From: Phyllobacteriaceae bacterium UBA1059
Lineage (GTDB): Bacteria; Pseudomonadota; Alphaproteobacteria; Rhizobiales; Rhizobiaceae
Direction: 5' to 3'
DNA: 16,140 nt
Assembly: GCA_002316345.1 (NCBI GenBank)
Contig: DCDI01000157.1
Location: 2,450-18,589 of the forward strand
A program made the position numbers and the translations under genes. A model generated the notes under the pieces. It ran no database searches. It worked only from the letters and a program-made list of their open reading frames with translations, and had not been told where the DNA came from. Numbering within the stretch: position 1 is the first letter of the stretch; each line of letters begins with the position of its first letter. Shown piece after piece: positions 6,105 to 13,211 of this stretch.

Positions 6105-7967
6105 GTGCCGACAAAGCAGGCCCTCGAGCGGCTGATCACGCTTCAAACGACCGTTCTCAAGATGATCGCCTATGGCGAGCCGATCCAAGCGATCTCGGGA
6201 ACGATCTGCCGCGAGGCCGAAGATATTTCGGGCGAGGCGTCCTGCGTGATCTTCAGCGTGGATCAAGACGGGCGGATGCATCCACTGGCCGCGCCAAGCC
6301 TGCCGTTGCCCTTCTTGCGCCGCTTTGCGGAAACGAACGCGCCGGCGTCCGACGTGACGCCAATCGCGTTCAACCAGCCGGTCACGGTCCTTGACGTCGA
6401 AAAAGATGCTCGCTTCGCGCCTTATCTCGACGTGATGATCCCCTTTGGCTTGCTTAGCTACTGGTCGAGCCCGATCCGATCACGCGACGGACGGCTGCTT
6501 GGTAAGGTCGGGTTCTATTACACCAGGAAGCGCGGCCCTAACGCCACCGAAGAGGCCATCGTGGCCAGCCTGACGTGTCTCTGTGCCGTGATGCTGGAGA
6601 ATCAGGAAATCCAGCGGAAGGTGAAAGATCTCGCTTTCATCGACACCCTGTCGAGGCTGCCGAACCGTGCCAGCTACAATGACCGCCTGTCCATGCTGAT
6701 GGAGGACGCGACTTCGCCCTTCGCCCTTCTGCTCCTCGATATCGATTACCTGAAGTCCGTGAACGACACGATGGGGCACGCCGTGGGCGACGCCCTTATC
6801 CGCACAATGGGTGCGAGGTTGAAAGGCATCGGCGGAACGGTAGAGCCGTTTCGTTTGAGTGGCGACGAATTCAGCCTGATCGTGCATGGCTGCGATACCG
6901 AAGACGCCATGGCGCAGGTGGCCCGCAGCATCATTTCGGAAGCCGGCATCCCGTTCGAAGCCAACGGCTACAGCGTGGTGCCCTCGGTGACGATCGGGGG
7001 CGCGATCTATGATGCGACCCAGCAGGGAGCCGATCGGCTGCAGGAAAATGCGGATCTGGCGCTATACCATGGCAAAGAATTAGGCCGTGGTTCGTTTGTC
7101 GCCTACAAACCCGGCCTGCAGACCTCCATTGCCGAACGCGTGAAGCTGATGGGCGATCTAGGTGCGGCCCTACGGGAAGGGCGAATTGAGGCGTTCTTCC
7201 AGCCGATCGTCCAGATCGATACGGGTGCGATCGTGGGTATGGAAGCGCTGGCGCGCATGCTGTCCTATGAAGGCACGATCGTTCCCGCCGCCGACTTCTA
7301 CAAGGCGACGAGCGACCCCCGTCTTGCCTATGATCTCAGCGGCGTCATGTTGAAGCAGATCGCCAGTGCAGTACGCGGCTGGCTCGATTTCGGCATTCCG
7401 TTCCAGCATATCGGCTTCAACGTCACGCAGGCCGACTTCAAGCAGGGCGATATCGAGCGCCGCATCACCGAAGCCTTTGCCGATGCCGGCGTGCCGCTGA
7501 AGCACATCATCCTCGAGGTCAATGAAGCCGTTTACCTCGGGCCGGGCGATGATTTTGTGGCGCGTGCGGTGGAGCGGCTTCGCGCCAAGGGGATTTTAGT
7601 GGCGCTCGATGATTTCGGCACCGGCTTTGCGTCACTCACGCATCTGCTGAGCTTTCCGGTCGACATCATCAAGATCGATCGGTCCTTCGTGACAGACATC
7701 GTGACGGACAAGAACAGCTGCGTGATCGTTGAGGCGCTGCTGGGCATTGCGAGTAAGCTCGGCATGCGGATTGTCGCGGAAGGCATCGAAACGGTCGAGC
7801 AGGCTGAAAAGCTGATGTCGATGGGGTGCCGCCTCGGGCAGGGCTATCGATTCGCGCCGCCGGTGCCGCGCAGTCTTGCGACTGAGTTGTTGCAGCGATT
7901 GGGCGAGGGTGTGCACCGCGCGGCGGAAACACCAAACGCCGAGGTCGATCACATCGCGCAAAGATAA
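6105..7967 (+). CDS. GAF-GGDEF-EAL cyclic-di-GMP turnover protein
   Basis: The protein is about 620 residues. Positions here count from the longest frame (TTG 6075, 630 aa); subtract 10 for GTG 6105. Residues about 17-175 form a GAF sensor (ending in the YWSSPIRSRDGRLLGKVGFYY core). A GGDEF domain spans 181-345 with LLLDIDYLKSVND and the active-site loop SGDEF (262-266), and an EAL domain spans 355-605. The EAL part keeps E390-A-L392, N449, E481, E484, DD at 512-513, K533, E569 and Q589, so c-di-GMP phosphodiesterase activity is likely. The cyclase loop is SGDEF rather than GGDEF and the RxxD inhibitory site is missing. I chose GTG 6105 because GGAG (6094-6097) lies 7 nt before it; ATG 6087 and TTG 6075 lack a ribosome site. 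No transmembrane helix or signal peptide, so it is cytoplasmic. The GAF ligand is unknown. Confidence 0.94.
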   Translation: MPTKQALERLITLQTTVLKMIAYGEPIQAISGTICREAEDISGEASCVIFSVDQDGRMHPLAAPSLPLPFLRRFAETNAPASDVTPIAFNQPVTVLDVEKDARFAPYLDVMIPFGLLSYWSSPIRSRDGRLLGKVGFYYTRKRGPNATEEAIVASLTCLCAVMLENQEIQRKVKDLAFIDTLSRLPNRASYNDRLSMLMEDATSPFALLLLDIDYLKSVNDTMGHAVGDALIRTMGARLKGIGGTVEPFRLSGDEFSLIVHGCDTEDAMAQVARSIISEAGIPFEANGYSVVPSVTIGGAIYDATQQGADRLQENADLALYHGKELGRGSFVAYKPGLQTSIAERVKLMGDLGAALREGRIEAFFQPIVQIDTGAIVGMEALARMLSYEGTIVPAADFYKATSDPRLAYDLSGVMLKQIASAVRGWLDFGIPFQHIGFNVTQADFKQGDIERRITEAFADAGVPLKHIILEVNEAVYLGPGDDFVARAVERLRAKGILVALDDFGTGFASLTHLLSFPVDIIKIDRSFVTDIVTDKNSCVIVEALLGIASKLGMRIVAEGIETVEQAEKLMSMGCRLGQGYRFAPPVPRSLATELLQRLGEGVHRAAETPNAEVDHIAQR

Positions 7968-7994
7968 AGCCGCTTCCAGGCAGAAGCGGCTTTA
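7965..7994. terminator. Two-way terminator between GGDEF-EAL and PRC-barrel genes
   Basis: A perfect 12-bp stem (7965-7976 with 7983-7994) and 6-nt loop CAGGCA begins at the TAA stop of the GGDEF-EAL gene. The stem ends in AAA/TTT, so it reads as a terminator for both of the converging genes. Confidence 0.8.
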
Positions 7995-8015
7995 CCTTCC
8001 TGAAGCGTTGTTTGA

Positions 8016-8432
8016 TCAGCGTCCTCGCGCGATCGCTGTGCCGTAATAATCGTCGATGGTACGCATATATCCGCGTTCCATCCAACCCGGCTCTTCGGCT
8101 GCTGCGTAGGAGGGCGCACCGCTGAATCGATCGCGATCGACCGCCACGACATAGCCGCCTTCGCGCACATCATAGGTCAGCGTATTCCACGGGATTGGAT
8201 AATAGTCGCTGCCCAAGCCAAGGAAACCGCCGAGCGACAAGACGGCATAAGCAACCTTGCCGGACCGCTTGTCGATCATGACGTCATAGATCGAGCCGAG
8301 TTTCTCGCCCTGACGATCATAAACCGCCGTGCCCTCCACCTTGCTGGCCGCAATCAGGCTGGGCGTTTCATCCGTCGAAAGGTCAGGGTCCACGGTGCCA
8401 ATGGGGGTGGCTGGCGGTGTGAAATCGGACAT
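8016..8432 (-). CDS. PRC-barrel domain protein
   Basis: The 138-residue soluble protein has a PRC-barrel (about residues 25-100), shown by LIAASKVEGTAVYDRQGEKLGSI, DVMIDKRSGKVAYAVLSLGGFLGLGSDYYPIPW and YVVAVDRDRF. This small beta-barrel is shared with photosynthetic reaction-centre H subunits and RimM. Stand-alone copies like this are common in alphaproteobacteria and often stress induced, with no defined reaction. The N-terminal 24 residues are Pro/Thr-rich and the C-terminal 35 rich in Tyr and Gly. AGGAG (8439-8443 on the plus strand) is 6 nt before the ATG. A GGAAC-N18-TT promoter upstream suggests control by the general stress sigma factor. Confidence 0.92.
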   Translation of the reverse strand: MSDFTPPATPIGTVDPDLSTDETPSLIAASKVEGTAVYDRQGEKLGSIYDVMIDKRSGKVAYAVLSLGGFLGLGSDYYPIPWNTLTYDVREGGYVVAVDRDRFSGAPSYAAAEEPGWMERGYMRTIDDYYGTAIARGR

Positions 8433-8460
8433 GCTTTTCTCCTGTTAGCCAAGCACTTGT

Positions 8461-8485
8461 AATTCTCGTTCCGCCCGGGGGTTCC
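8461..8485 (-). promoter_or_regulatory. General-stress sigma (EcfG/RpoE2-type) promoter of the PRC-barrel gene
   Basis: On the minus strand GGAAC (8485-8481) is followed after exactly 18 nt by TT (8462-8461), matching the GGAAC-N18/19-TT form reported for Sinorhizobium RpoE2. The predicted start would leave about 20 nt of leader before the ATG at 8432, just enough for the AGGAG ribosome site. A second GGAAC at 8472-8468 does not have a matching downstream element. Confidence 0.55.
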
Positions 8486-8625
8486 AAGCTGAAGAAGCGG
8501 CTCTTAACGACAGGGTCGGAAGGTGGAGATTATCGCATTTCGCGGTAGCCGACTGCTGCGCCTGCGCGCCTTTGCCGAGGATGTTCCCGCGGCAGGATCA
8601 GCGCAGATCTGGCTATTTGCAGGAG

Positions 8626-8715
8626 TGGCGGAGAGGAAGGGATTCGAACCCTCGAGAAGCTTCCACCTCTACGCCCTTAGCAGGGGCGCGCCTTCGACCA
8701 CTCGGCCACCTCTCC
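8626..8715 (-). tRNA. tRNA-Ser (anticodon GCT)
   Basis: Read on the minus strand, the 90-nt gene has a perfect 7-bp acceptor stem GGAGAGG/CCTCTCC, discriminator G and an encoded CCA. It has a D-arm (GGCCGAGTGGTCGAAGGC), an anticodon arm CCCCTGCTAAGGG with anticodon GCT, a long class II variable arm and a T-loop GGTTCGAATCC. The long variable arm and the GCT anticodon identify serine (AGC/AGU codons). I see no integrase or repeated tRNA 3' end nearby that would mark an integrated element. Confidence 0.97.
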
Positions 8716-8929
8716 GTCGAATGCCCGCATAAAGAAAAGACCGCGCACAATCAACTGAGATGCGCGTGTTTTCTCCAGGCAATTTGATGAGCAGGCGCAC
8801 AAATCGGTCGGGAGAGCCAGATTCGTGTAGCGTTGCCGACTTTGTCCGATTCCGTTACATCGATCTTCATCCCTGCCGTGGCATGTCGGTGCAAAGTAGT
8901 CCGCTGCGCACCAGCAGACGAACTGCCCC

Positions 8930-9952
8930 ATGAATGTGGATCAACGGACCAGTCGAAGCATCGTGTCAGAAGTTCTCGTCGCAAGATCGCTTGGAACTGA
9001 GCCGCCACGGCTTTCGATCGTCGTGCCCTGTTACAATGAGGATGATGCGCTCGATCACTTCTGGGCGACAATCACCCCGCATCTCGATGCGCTTGGTGTT
9101 CAATGGGACATCGTCTTCGTCAACGACGGATCGTCCGACGCAACGCTCCTGAAGCTGATCCAGCTGCACCGGGCGGATCATCGCGCCAAGGTCGTGGACC
9201 TAACCCGCAACTTCGGCAAGGAAGCCGCGATGACCGCCGGGCTCGATCATGCCGGTGGCGATATGGTCGTGGTTATGGATGTGGACCTGCAGGATCCGCC
9301 GGAGCTGCTGATCGACATGGTGGAGCATTGGTGGCGCGGCTACGATGTCGTTGTGGCGCGTCGGGTGTCGCGGCTTGACGACACGCAGTTGAAGCGGGTG
9401 TCAGCCGGCAATTTCTACCGTGTGTTTAACCGCATTAGCCCGTCGAAGATTCCGGCGGATGTCGGTGATTTCAGGCTGATGGACAAGCGCGTCGTGGCCG
9501 CTCTGCGGGCACTGCCGGAGCGTGTGCGCTTTATGAAAGGCCTGTTTGCGTGGGTGGGCTATCCCACAGCGGTGGTGGATTACGAGCGGCCGGTTCGGCA
9601 GCGCGGCATGACCAAGTTCAACTATTGGCGCCTGTGGAATTTTGCGCTCGACGGTATTACGTCGTTTTCGACGCTGCCGCTGCGGATCTGGAGCTACCTT
9701 GGCCTGTTCGTGGCGTTCATTGCATTCATCTATGGCGTCATCATCATAGGACGAACGTTGATACTCGGCATTGACGTTCCGGGTTATGCGTCCTTGCTCG
9801 CCGCGATCCTCTTTCTTGGCGGTATGCAACTGGTGGGACTCGGGATCATCGGCGAGTATCTTGGGCGCATCTATTCCGAGACCAAGCACCGGCCGATCTA
9901 CCTGACAGGCGGCCTGTATGGCTTCGCGCCCGATGAGGGCGAGCAGAAATGA
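8930..9952 (+). CDS. GtrB/DPM-like polyprenyl-phosphate glycosyltransferase (GT2)
   Basis: The 340-residue protein has a GT-A domain (about 27-245) with PRLSIVVPCYNE, VNDGSSD (64-70), LTRNFGKEAAMTAGLDHA, the metal/sugar-nucleotide motif DVDLQDPP (117-124) and GDFRLMDKRVV (179-189). Two C-terminal membrane helices follow (about 253-276 and 288-311), then LGRIYSETKHRPIY, the signature of the GtrB/ArnC/YfdH group. These enzymes move a sugar from UDP- or GDP-sugar to undecaprenyl phosphate on the inner face of the membrane. The sugar cannot be read from sequence. It is coupled by ATGA overlap (9949-9952) to a GtrA-like gene, the usual partner. ATG 8930 has only a weak ribosome site, and a shorter start within the first 26 residues is possible. 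Confidence 0.94.
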   Translation: MNVDQRTSRSIVSEVLVARSLGTEPPRLSIVVPCYNEDDALDHFWATITPHLDALGVQWDIVFVNDGSSDATLLKLIQLHRADHRAKVVDLTRNFGKEAAMTAGLDHAGGDMVVVMDVDLQDPPELLIDMVEHWWRGYDVVVARRVSRLDDTQLKRVSAGNFYRVFNRISPSKIPADVGDFRLMDKRVVAALRALPERVRFMKGLFAWVGYPTAVVDYERPVRQRGMTKFNYWRLWNFALDGITSFSTLPLRIWSYLGLFVAFIAFIYGVIIIGRTLILGIDVPGYASLLAAILFLGGMQLVGLGIIGEYLGRIYSETKHRPIYLTGGLYGFAPDEGEQK

Positions 9953-10356
9953 TCTCAGCGCTTCGTTCCAATACGCTGTCGCGCGAAGTGCTGGCCTTCG
10001 CGTCGGTCGGTGGGGCGGCGACAATCGTCCATTACATGGCGGCGCTGATTGCCGCGCAGTGGCTGCCGGTGACGTTTGCCAACCCGATCGGCTTCGTCGC
10101 GGCGGTGCTGGTGTCCTATTTCGGGCATGTGCAATTTACCTTTCAGTTGAAAGGGGAGGAACGCCGCCATCGCCACCGTCTGCCGCGCTTCCTGGTGACG
10201 GCAGTCTGCGGCTTTGTTGCCGGGCAGACAGTTCTCGTCACGCTGACCTCTTTCACCAATGCGCCGGATTGGTTGGCGCTGGGCATCGCCGTGGCGAGCG
10301 TGCCCGTGATTACCTTTGCCTTGTCCAAACTGTGGGTGTTCCGCAAGGTTGCGTGA
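9949..10356 (+). CDS. GtrA-like membrane protein (putative lipid-linked sugar flippase)
   Basis: The 135-residue protein has four helices (about 14-36, 43-65, 80-100, 107-130) with the family features FASVGGAATIVHYM, NPIGFVAAVLVSYFGHVQFTF and the C-terminal LSKLWVFRK. GtrA proteins are thought to flip the polyprenyl-phosphate sugar made by GtrB. The mycobacterial GtrA-family protein Rv3789 sits next to DprE1 and was proposed to handle decaprenyl-phospho-arabinose. Since a DprE1-like gene lies 4.3 kb downstream here, this protein could serve that lipid as well, but its closest link is to the coupled GtrB-like gene. Confidence 0.92.
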   Translation: MISALRSNTLSREVLAFASVGGAATIVHYMAALIAAQWLPVTFANPIGFVAAVLVSYFGHVQFTFQLKGEERRHRHRLPRFLVTAVCGFVAGQTVLVTLTSFTNAPDWLALGIAVASVPVITFALSKLWVFRKVA

Positions 10357-10415
10357 TCGGCCGGATCACTTCGATCATATCGACGTTTGGTGATGAATTG
10401 ATCGGGAGCATGATC

Positions 10416-10736
10416 ATGCGATTGTCCACACTCACTTCGAAAATGATTGTTGCCGCCGGGATGCTGAGCGTCACAGCAGCCTCGGCTGTTGCCGCGCCGC
10501 GCACGGATGTGAGCCAGTTGTCCTGCGATCAGGCGCAATCGCTGATCGTTCAGCGCGGCGCCGCCGTGGTGACGACCGGTCCACGGACTTACAAGCGCTT
10601 CGTGTCCGATGCGCGCTTCTGCGATGCCGGCGACCATTATCTGCATCCCGCCTTTACGCCGACGGCGGACAAGCGCTCCTGCTACATCGGCTACACCTGC
10701 GAGAACTGGAATTACTATTTCAACGAACGCGATTGA
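10416..10736 (+). CDS. Small secreted four-cysteine protein of unknown function
   Basis: The 106-residue product has a signal peptide (1 to about 27, SKMIVAAGMLSVTAASAVAA, cleavage near AVAA-P). Its mature part contains cysteines C37, C69, C89 and C95, in LSCDQAQSLIVQRGAAVV, RFCDAGDHY and RSCYIGYTC, likely paired as two disulfides in the periplasm. I have the impression that this LSC..Q....G....TG..TY.RFV pattern recurs in small rhizobial proteins, but I know no function. ATG 10416 is preferred over ATG 10410 because GGGAG (10404-10408) is 7 nt before it. The same frame stays open far upstream to 9918, but that part is only the off-frame image of the GtrA gene. It starts 59 bp after GtrA and may be cotranscribed. 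Confidence 0.8.
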   Translation: MRLSTLTSKMIVAAGMLSVTAASAVAAPRTDVSQLSCDQAQSLIVQRGAAVVTTGPRTYKRFVSDARFCDAGDHYLHPAFTPTADKRSCYIGYTCENWNYYFNERD

Positions 10737-10811
10737 GACCGGGCGGAGGTTCCACCGGCGGCTGATTGCGGTTATGCAGCCCATGCATTTTGGCACGCAG
10801 GGAGCTGTTCC

Positions 10812-11153
10812 ATGACCATTCGCCGTATCAACGCTGGCGCTCGCATGAGCGAGGCCGTGATCTACAACAACACCATCTACCTCGCCGGCCAGGTTGGCGA
10901 AGGCAAGACCGTGACGGAGCAGACCAAGTCTGCCTTGGCCGAAGTCGAGAGCATCCTGAAGGAAGCCGGTTCCGACAAGTCGAAGATCCTCTCGGCGCAG
11001 ATTTGGTTGGCCGACATGGCTGATTTTGCCGAGATGAATGCTGTGTGGGACGCGTGGGTCGGCGGCAAGGACGCGCCTGCCCGCGCCACTGGCGAGGCGA
11101 AGCTCGCCACGCCGGACTACAAGGTCGAGGTTATCGTGGTCGCTGCGGCGTAA
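10812..11153 (+). CDS. RidA family (YjgF/YER057c/UK114) protein
   Basis: The 113-residue cytoplasmic protein is a normal-length member of the trimeric RidA fold. It has TIYLAGQVGEG, ALAEVESILKEAGSDKSKILSAQIWLADMADF and the C-terminal PARATGEAKLATPDYKVEVIVVAA. R91 and E106 correspond to the arginine and glutamate that bind the carboxylate and activate water in RidA, which hydrolyses reactive enamine/imine intermediates from PLP enzymes. The sequence resembles the Rid groups often annotated simply as RidA-like rather than the archetype, so its exact substrate is open. GGAG (10801-10804) lies 7 nt before ATG 10812. A large hairpin follows the stop. Confidence 0.93.
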   Translation: MTIRRINAGARMSEAVIYNNTIYLAGQVGEGKTVTEQTKSALAEVESILKEAGSDKSKILSAQIWLADMADFAEMNAVWDAWVGGKDAPARATGEAKLATPDYKVEVIVVAAA

Positions 11154-11161
11154 GCGTCTTC

Positions 11162-11196
11162 GGTCGGTCGGCACGCTTCATGCGTGCCGGCTGACC
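11162..11196 (+). terminator. Long hairpin after the ridA-like gene
   Basis: A 15-bp stem (11162-11176 with 11182-11196, two G-U pairs) with loop TTCAT begins 8 nt after the stop codon. It has no U-tract, so it could terminate poorly and mainly protect the 3' end of the mRNA. Confidence 0.55.
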
Positions 11197-11249
11197 CCTG
11201 CAGCTAGTGCTTAGATTTCTAACCGTTACTAAAAGTGCGAGCAACTTCC

Positions 11250-11267
11250 GGGTGGTAGCTATCACCC
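11250..11267. promoter_or_regulatory. Near-palindrome upstream of the nitroreductase gene (possible operator)
   Basis: GGGTGGTAGCTATCACCC is an 18-bp dyad with one mismatched pair of positions. It lies 88 bp before the nitroreductase start, in a region with no ORF. The binding protein is unknown and the assignment as an operator is inference. Confidence 0.3.
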
Positions 11268-11354
11268 ACGATTGCCAGTTTCGGGAAACCGTGCCAATCG
11301 ACCGTGATTAACCGCCATGCGGATCGATCGGTCGATTCCCGAAGGACGAAGGCG

Positions 11355-12065
11355 ATGCTAGCTCCCAATTTGCAGAGTGATGAACGCTCTGAAACTGAAA
11401 TTATCGATGAGGCAATCCTGACGCGCCGTTCGGTTCGCGCCTTTTTGCCGACGTCTGTCGACGACTACCTGATCCGGGAGATCCTGGATCTTGGTTCACG
11501 CGCGCCGTCCGGTACCAACATGCAGCCCTGGAAGGCTTATGTGGTTCAAGGAGCGGTAAAGGCGAAAATTGCCGACTCGATCCTCAACTCCGGCGTACGC
11601 GCGGAGAAGATCGAGTGGGAAGAATATCGCTATTATCCCGACAAGTTCTTCGAGCCCTATCTGACGCGCCGCCGCACGGTTGGCTATGCGCTTTACAATG
11701 CGCTCGGCATTCAGCGTCGCGAGGTGGAGCGGATGCGCGCACAGCACGACCGCAATTTCGTGTTCTTCGATGCGCCTGTCGGCATCATCTTCACCATCGA
11801 CCGCCGCCTGAACCAGGGCTCCTGGCTCGATCACGGCATGATGCTGCAGACGGTGATGATTGCGGCACGGGCAAGGGGCTTGCATACCTGCCCGCAGGCG
11901 GCATTTGCGCCCTATCACAAGGAAATACGTCCGATCCTCGGCATCTCCGAAGATGAGATCGTGGTGTGCGGTATGGCGCTGGGCTACGAGGACACGTCCA
12001 AGCCGGAGAACAATTTCCGGACCGAGCGCGAGCCGCTCGAGAATTGGGTGACCTTCGTCAAATAG
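11355..12065 (+). CDS. Nitroreductase family FMN oxidoreductase
   Basis: The 236-residue protein has TRRSVRAFLPTSVDD and SRAPSGTNMQPWKAYVV near the N-terminus, the segments that hold FMN phosphate and ring. Later it has APVGIIFTIDRRLNQGSWLDHGMMLQTVMIAARARGLHTCPQAAF and ILGISEDEIVVCGMALGYED. These are the standard elements of the dimeric NfsB/BluB-like fold, which reduces nitro groups, quinones or other acceptors with NAD(P)H. The physiological substrate is not evident. The frame opens at 11304, but ATG 11355 has AAGGA (11342-11346) 8 nt upstream and leaves a normal N-terminus. A strong terminator follows. Confidence 0.93.
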   Translation: MLAPNLQSDERSETEIIDEAILTRRSVRAFLPTSVDDYLIREILDLGSRAPSGTNMQPWKAYVVQGAVKAKIADSILNSGVRAEKIEWEEYRYYPDKFFEPYLTRRRTVGYALYNALGIQRREVERMRAQHDRNFVFFDAPVGIIFTIDRRLNQGSWLDHGMMLQTVMIAARARGLHTCPQAAFAPYHKEIRPILGISEDEIVVCGMALGYEDTSKPENNFRTEREPLENWVTFVK

Positions 12066-12094
12066 GGCGTGTGGTCAGCATCGAGACGAAACGA

Positions 12095-12118
12095 AAAGGG
12101 GACCCGAAGGTCCCCTTT
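12095..12118. terminator. Two-way terminator between nitroreductase and alpha/beta hydrolase genes
   Basis: A perfect 10-bp stem AAAGGGGACC/GGTCCCCTTT (12095-12104 with 12109-12118) with loop CGAA lies between the two converging genes. A and T ends of the stem provide the U-run on either strand. Confidence 0.85.
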
Positions 12119-12124
12119 GCCGTC

Positions 12125-12940
12125 TTAGAGAAACGCCAGAAGATCGGCGTTGAGCTTGTCCTTGTCGGTGTAGAACAGGCCATGCGGTGCGCCGCTGTAG
12201 CGCTTGAAAGTGGCTGATGGGATCAGCTTTGCGGCTTGTTCCCCCGCCGTCTTGATCGGCACGGTTGCGTCGTCTTCACCATGGATGATCAGCGTCGGCA
12301 GGTCGAACTTGGCAAGATCGGCGCGGAAGTCAGTTTCCGAGAAGGCGCGGATGCAATCGATCGTCGCTTTGGGCGAGGCCAGCATAGCGACGTTGGAACA
12401 CCATTGCATGATCTCGGCGCTGACGGAAAAATTGAGCATGCCGGCACCGAAGAACTGCTTGCCGAAGCTCGCCAGGAAGGCTGGCCGATCCTTGCGCAGC
12501 TTTTCCACCATGTCGTCAAATACGGATTTGTCGACGCCATCAGGATTGTCGGCGGTCTTCAGGAGGTAAGGCGTAACAGCTGAAACCAGTACGGCCTTGG
12601 ACAGGCGCTCCGTGCCGTATCTGCCGATATAGCGGGCCAATTCGCCACCGCCCATGGAGAAGCCAACGAGCGAGACGTCGTGCAGGTCAAGCGTTTCGAT
12701 AATCGCCTGCAGATCCCCAGCGAACGTGTCGTAGTCATAACCGCTGAAAGGCTGGCTCGATCGGCCGAAGCCGCGACGATCATAGGTGATGACACGGTGG
12801 CCCTGTGCCGTCAGCACCGGCCATTGATATTCCCACATATCGCCATCGAGCGGCCAGCCGTGAATGAGGATGACGGGCTTGCCTGTTCCCCAATCGTTGT
12901 AGAACAGCTCTGTTTCATCGGCGGTCTGGATGAAGGGCAT
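12125..12940 (-). CDS. Alpha/beta hydrolase, non-heme chloroperoxidase/esterase-like
   Basis: The 271-residue enzyme (start ATG 12938-12940) has the oxyanion segment VILIHGWPLDGDMW (23-36), ITYDRRGFGRS (51-61) and nucleophile elbow GFSMGGGELARY with S95. The acid is in HGEDDATVP (D224) and the catalytic histidine in GAPHGL (H253). This set is typical of the cofactor-free bacterial haloperoxidase / aryl esterase group, which are perhydrolases and esterases in vitro. Their natural substrates are mostly unknown. The frame continues to 12964, but AGGAG (12947-12951 on plus) is 6 nt before the chosen ATG, and the predicted stress promoter would start transcription too close to the longer start. 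Together these favour 12940. Confidence 0.93.
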   Translation of the reverse strand: MPFIQTADETELFYNDWGTGKPVILIHGWPLDGDMWEYQWPVLTAQGHRVITYDRRGFGRSSQPFSGYDYDTFAGDLQAIIETLDLHDVSLVGFSMGGGELARYIGRYGTERLSKAVLVSAVTPYLLKTADNPDGVDKSVFDDMVEKLRKDRPAFLASFGKQFFGAGMLNFSVSAEIMQWCSNVAMLASPKATIDCIRAFSETDFRADLAKFDLPTLIIHGEDDATVPIKTAGEQAAKLIPSATFKRYSGAPHGLFYTDKDKLNADLLAFL

Positions 12941-12967
12941 GGTGGTCTCCTGTTGTGCTGCCACCTA

Positions 12968-12992
12968 AATCCCATTCCCCGCGAGGCGTTCC
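12968..12992 (-). promoter_or_regulatory. General-stress sigma (EcfG/RpoE2-type) promoter of the alpha/beta hydrolase
   Basis: On the minus strand GGAAC (12992-12988) is followed by exactly 18 nt and TT (12969-12968). This is the same arrangement as upstream of the PRC-barrel gene and matches GGAAC-N18/19-TT. Transcription would begin around 12958, leaving a short leader containing the AGGAG ribosome site. Confidence 0.5.
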
Positions 12993-13111
12993 TTTACATA
13001 AGTGCGGCCTCATCTGGCGATCCGCTTCGATCAAGATGTGGCCGAGTTGAACTGCCCGCACAGGTGGCAATCATATAACGCTACCGCTTCAGCCTTGGTG
13101 AGAAAACATTA

Positions 13112-13125
13112 GCTGTATCTACAGC
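13112..13125. promoter_or_regulatory. Near-perfect palindrome upstream of the HAD-UbiA gene (possible operator)
   Basis: GCTGTATCTACAGC has 6-bp arms around a TC centre and lies 87 bp before the GTG start of the HAD-UbiA gene. A direct repeat TTGCTGCAA follows at 13142-13150 and 13178-13186. Both lie where regulation of the operon would act. No regulator can be named. Confidence 0.3.
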
Positions 13126-13211
13126 AACCCTGACGGAGACCTTGCTGCAACCCGGGCTTTAATCTTCCCAAACCTTTTTGCTGCAATAGCCGAGGCCAGG
13201 GAGATCATGGC

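Noticed and set aside
8626..8715. tRNA-Ser as an attachment site of an integrated element
   Set aside because: No integrase gene, no repeated tRNA 3' end and no shift in gene style beside it within the window.
8523..8787. Two overlapping plus-strand ORFs with peptides such as KGFEPSRSF and RGRDSNPRE
   Set aside because: They are read through the antisense of tRNA-Ser. These peptides are well-known artefacts of annotation at tRNA genes.
9918..10415. Upstream extension of the secreted-protein frame, which stays open from 9918
   Set aside because: This part is the off-frame image of the GtrB end and GtrA gene. The real gene begins at ATG 10416 with a ribosome site and signal peptide.
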